Source: Rubrimonas cliftonensis (GTDB lineage Bacteria; Pseudomonadota; Alphaproteobacteria; Rhodobacterales; Rhodobacteraceae). From it: a stretch of DNA of 64,000 bases. The notes under the pieces were generated by a model, which was not told the DNA's origin, made no database searches, and worked only from the letters and a program-made list of their open reading frames with translations. The position numbers and the translations under genes were made by a program. This document shows, piece by piece, positions 61,470 to 64,000 of this stretch. Within the stretch, counting starts at the first letter, position 1, and each line of letters begins with the position of its first letter. The stretch covers positions 1 to 64,000 of the forward strand of contig NZ_FNQM01000010.1 of NCBI RefSeq assembly GCF_900107585.1, given 5' to 3'.

Positions 61470-61661
61470 TCAGGGCCCTTCGCTCGACGGCAGCTCGCCG
61501 CGCGGCGCGTCGGTGTTGAGCTCGTCGTAGCCGGGCAGGCCGCTCCTGACGGCGGCCGGAGGCTCCACGCTGACGTCCGGCCGGCCGCCGGGCGAGAGGG
61601 GGTCTCCCTTCACGCCGCAGCCAGCGGCGGCCAGCGCCAGCAACGCGATCCAGGGTCTCAT
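61470..61661 (-). CDS. lptM: LptM-like small lipoprotein
   Basis: A 63-residue lipoprotein: short hydrophobic signal, lipobox AAAGC with the lipidated Cys at 15, then [11 protein letters not shown], the CGxKGPL-type motif of LptM (YifL). In E. coli LptM helps LptD mature in the outer membrane. The ATG at 61661 follows GGGAGGAGGAG and overlaps the argH stop by four bases (ATGA), the usual argH-linked context. The gene is easy to miss because of its size. Confidence 0.82.
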   Translation of the reverse strand: MRPWIALLALAAAGCGVKGDPLSPGGRPDVSVEPPAAVRSGLPGYDELNTDAPRGELPSSEGP

Positions 61662-63097
61662 CGCTCCTCCTCCCGCCACCGGGCGATCTGCGCGCGCACC
61701 TGCGCCGGGGCGGTTCCACCGAGGCTCACGCGGCTAGCGACCGAGTTCTCCACGCCGAGCACCTCGAACACCGCCTCCGAGATCCGCGGCTCGACGGCCT
61801 GCATCTCGCCAAGCGGCAGCTCGGGCAGGTCGCATCCGAGCGCCTCGGCGCGCTTCACCAGCGCGCCGGTGACATGGTGGGCGTCGCGGAACGGCATCCC
61901 CAGCTCGCGCACCAGCCAGTCGGCGAGGTCGGTCGCGGTTGAGAAGCCGGTCGCCGCCGCGGCGCGGAGCTTCCCGGCGACCGGCTTCATGTCGCGCGCC
62001 ATGCCCTCCATCGCGGAGAGCGCGAGGCCGAGGCTGTCGGCGGCGTCGAACACCGGCTCCTTGTCCTCCTGCATGTCCTTGGAATAGGTCAGCGGCAGGC
62101 CCTTCATCACCATCGTCAGCGCCGCCTGCGCGCCGAAGATGCGCCCGACCTTGGCGCGCACCAGTTCGGCGGCGTCGGGGTTGCGCTTCTGCGGCATGAT
62201 CGAGGAGCCGGTGGAGAACGCGTCGGAGAGCTTCGCGAAGCCGAACTGCGCGCTCGACCAGATCACGATCTCCTCCGCCAGCCGCGACAGGTGCATGGCG
62301 CAGGTCGTCGCGCAGGCGAGGAACTCCAGCGCGAAGTCGCGGTCGGCGACCGCGTCCATCGAGTTGGCGCAGGGCCGGTCGAAACCGAGCGCCGAAGCGG
62401 TCGCCGCGCGGTCGATGGGAAAGGACGTGCCGGCGAGCGCCGCCGCGCCCAGCGGGCATTCGTTCATGCGGGCGCGCGCGTCGCGGAAGCGGGCGCGGTC
62501 GCGCCCGAACATCTCGACATAGGCCATCATGTGGTGGCCCCACGTCACCGGCTGCGCCACCTGAAGGTGGGTGAAGCCGGGCATCGGCAGGTCGGCCCCC
62601 GCCTCCGCCTGGTCGAGCAGCGCCGCGATCAGCCGCGTGAGCGCCGCCTGCGCCCCGTCGCAGGCGTCCCGCACCCAGAGCCGGAAGTCGAGCGCCACCT
62701 GGTCGTTGCGCGAGCGCGCGGTGTGCAGCCGCCCCGCCGCCGCGCCGATGATCTCGCGCAGGCGGGCCTCCACGTTCATGTGGATGTCCTCCAGCGCCTC
62801 GGAGAAGGCGAAGTCGCCGCGGGCGATCTCCGCGAGGATCTGCGCGAGGCCCGCGTCGATGGCGGCGCGGTCCTGCGCCGAGATGATCCCCTGCGCGGCG
62901 AGCATCGCGGCGTGGGCGCGGCTGCCCGCGATGTCCTGCGCCGCGAGGCGGCGGTCGAAGCCGATCGAGGCGTTGATCGCGGTCATCACCTGCGCGGGGG
63001 ACTGCGCGAAGCGCCCGCCCCACATGACGTTGCTTTGATCCGTCGGCCCCGCGTCGGCGGTTTCGCCGGGCCGGCCATCGGGGTATGCGTTCGTCAT
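61658..63097 (-). CDS. argH: Argininosuccinate lyase
   Basis: Cleaves argininosuccinate to arginine and fumarate. It has 479 residues from the ATG at 63097. Signatures are [56 protein letters not shown] and the fumarase/aspartase loop [15 protein letters not shown] frame open further upstream overlaps the divergent tlpA and is not coding. The gap to tlpA is 29 bp, so their promoters overlap. Confidence 0.96.
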   Translation of the reverse strand: MTNAYPDGRPGETADAGPTDQSNVMWGGRFAQSPAQVMTAINASIGFDRRLAAQDIAGSRAHAAMLAAQGIISAQDRAAIDAGLAQILAEIARGDFAFSEALEDIHMNVEARLREIIGAAAGRLHTARSRNDQVALDFRLWVRDACDGAQAALTRLIAALLDQAEAGADLPMPGFTHLQVAQPVTWGHHMMAYVEMFGRDRARFRDARARMNECPLGAAALAGTSFPIDRAATASALGFDRPCANSMDAVADRDFALEFLACATTCAMHLSRLAEEIVIWSSAQFGFAKLSDAFSTGSSIMPQKRNPDAAELVRAKVGRIFGAQAALTMVMKGLPLTYSKDMQEDKEPVFDAADSLGLALSAMEGMARDMKPVAGKLRAAAATGFSTATDLADWLVRELGMPFRDAHHVTGALVKRAEALGCDLPELPLGEMQAVEPRISEAVFEVLGVENSVASRVSLGGTAPAQVRAQIARWREEER

Positions 63098-63126
63098 CTC
63101 GTCGAGCCCCTGACCGGAGACGCCCC

Positions 63127-63729
63127 ATGCTGCGCGCAGCCCGTCGCCTCTACACCGCCGCCCTGGCGCTGACCACCCCCGTCGCCCTGCTCTCGCTCGC
63201 GCTCGCGGGGGCCGCGCAGGCGCTGAGCGAGGCGGAGCGCGGCGCGCTGGAGGCGGCGCGCGCGGGCGAAATGACCAAGCTGAACGTCGGCGACGCGCCG
63301 AAGCCCCGTTTCGAGACGCCCTTCGTGGACGGCGACGGCGCCGAGGTCCGGTTCGGCGACTTCGCCGGCAAGGTCGTGCTGGTGAACTTCTGGGCGACGT
63401 GGTGCCCGCCCTGCCTGAAGGAGATGCCCGCGCTCGACAGGCTCGCCGGCGCGCTGGAGGGCGACGACTTCGCCGTGGTGGCGATCTCCGCCGACCGCGG
63501 CGACATCGACAAGCCGCGGAACTGGTTGGCGGAGAACGACATCGACCACCTGCGCCTGTATCACGACGCGCGCCAGGCGCTGTCGCGCGAAGCCGCCGTG
63601 GTGGGAATGCCGACGACGCTGCTGCTCGACCGTCAGGGCCGCGAGGTCGCGCGCCTGCTGGGCGACGCGGAATGGGACGGGCCGGAGGCGCGCGCGGTGA
63701 TCGAGGCGCTGATGGCGGCGGCGCCTTGA
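63127..63729 (+). CDS. tlpA: TlpA-family thiol-disulfide oxidoreductase
   Basis: A 200-residue thioredoxin-like protein with a signal or signal-anchor sequence (about 8-32) and the active site WCPPC (C93, C96) in [15 protein letters not shown], followed by the cis-Pro segment [12 protein letters not shown]. It probably reduces periplasmic disulfides for cytochrome maturation. It is divergent from argH, the conserved arrangement in Rhodobacterales, and overlaps the next frame by four bases. Confidence 0.93.
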   Translation: MLRAARRLYTAALALTTPVALLSLALAGAAQALSEAERGALEAARAGEMTKLNVGDAPKPRFETPFVDGDGAEVRFGDFAGKVVLVNFWATWCPPCLKEMPALDRLAGALEGDDFAVVAISADRGDIDKPRNWLAENDIDHLRLYHDARQALSREAAVVGMPTTLLLDRQGREVARLLGDAEWDGPEARAVIEALMAAAP

Positions 63730-64000
63730 GCGGGGCGACGGGCGATCCGGTCGCGCCTGCGCCTAGGCCTGACGCGGCGCTCGCCGCCGCGCCGCCGCCG
63801 GGCGCGCTGAAGGTCGCGGCGGCGCTGGAGGCGGCGGGCGCGCCGGCGCGCATCGTGCGGACGCCGGCCAGCGCCCACACCGCCGAGCAGGCGGCCGCGG
63901 CCTGCGGCTGCGACGTCGGCCGGATCGTCAAGAGCCTGGTGTTCCGCGACGGGCCCGACGGGCCGGCGCGCATGGTGCTGGCCTCGGGGGCCAACCGCGT
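63726..64000 (+). CDS. YbaK/EbsC (prolyl-tRNA deacylase-like) protein, 3' end outside window
   Basis: An open frame beginning with TTG at 63726 (TTGA overlaps the tlpA stop) runs off the right edge. After a Pro/Ala-rich lead come [36 protein letters not shown] and KSLVFRDG, the start of the YbaK/aminoacyl-tRNA-editing domain, with the conserved Lys in IVKSLVF. Members clear misacylated tRNA. The start codon is uncertain because no ATG occurs before the conserved region. Confidence 0.7.
   Translation, partial: MSGATGDPVAPAPRPDAALAAAPPPGALKVAAALEAAGAPARIVRTPASAHTAEQAAAACGCDVGRIVKSLVFRDGPDGPARMVLASGANR

Overview
The window looks like a chromosomal segment of a very GC-rich alphaproteobacterium, most likely of the Rhodobacterales/Paracoccaceae type. 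The support is synteny rather than any marker gene: a Paracoccus-style soxRS/soxVWXYZABCDEF cluster, a tlpA-argH-lptM-lysA-DUF4175 block, a ubiA/rsmE/gshA block with the alphaproteobacterial type of glutamate-cysteine ligase, a DUF3422 gene, and many polar amino-acid, TRAP and sugar transporters. No rRNA, tRNA, CRISPR array or replication origin was seen.

Layout. 1-1965: insertion-sequence debris (an IS1634-like transposase cut by the window edge, an IS6-family fragment and an IS3-family orfB fragment abutting each other) that has run into the 3' end of mtgA. 2.6-5.7 kb: a cytochrome P450 and a coupled DUF1523/amidoligase pair. 5.8-17.7 kb: a complete thiosulfate-oxidation locus. soxV-W-X-Y-Z-A-B-C-D-E-F plus a DUF302 gene run leftward; soxS, soxR and a YeeE/YedE (SoxT-type) transporter run rightward. 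The two intergenic regions expected to carry SoxR operators hold palindromes with the same ATTC-N8-GAAT core. 17.8-23.9 kb: a dipeptidase, then ugpBAEC with a Pho box in front and a 2H-phosphoesterase (DUF1868) gene overlapping its end. 24-31.3 kb: housekeeping genes (pyk, an OmpA-like lipoprotein, gshA, a small membrane protein, rsmE, ubiA, DUF3422). 31.4-36.3 kb: a tandem-repeat tract, a 998-residue PAS hybrid histidine kinase, and an NDH-2-like flavoprotein fused to a cyclic-nucleotide-binding domain. 36.7-44.1 kb: an SDR, a TRAP transporter and a four-gene amino-acid ABC transporter. 44.2-45.6 kb: a small AT-richer cassette (ankyrin protein, Cys-rich unknown, two-TM SLATT-like protein) behind a strong palindrome. 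45.7-52 kb: a SorC-type regulator and a divergent sugar/polyol ABC operon with its own SDR. 52-56.9 kb: an acetylpolyamine-amidohydrolase-like gene with a second amino-acid ABC system, a GST and a DJ-1/PfpI protein. 57-64 kb: DUF4175, lysA, DUF2834, lptM, argH, tlpA and the start of a YbaK-like gene.

How it fits together. The sox products would oxidise thiosulfate and sulfide in the periplasm: SoxXA loads sulfur on SoxYZ, SoxB and SoxCD process it, SoxEF handles sulfide, and SoxS/V/W keep thiols reduced. SoxR should repress both operons until reduced sulfur appears, although this SoxR lacks one of the two usual sensing cysteines and SoxD lacks its second haem domain. The Pho box implies that glycerophosphodiester uptake by Ugp is induced by phosphate starvation. 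The best candidate for an undescribed system is the ankyrin/Cys-rich/SLATT-like cassette at 44.2-45.6 kb.
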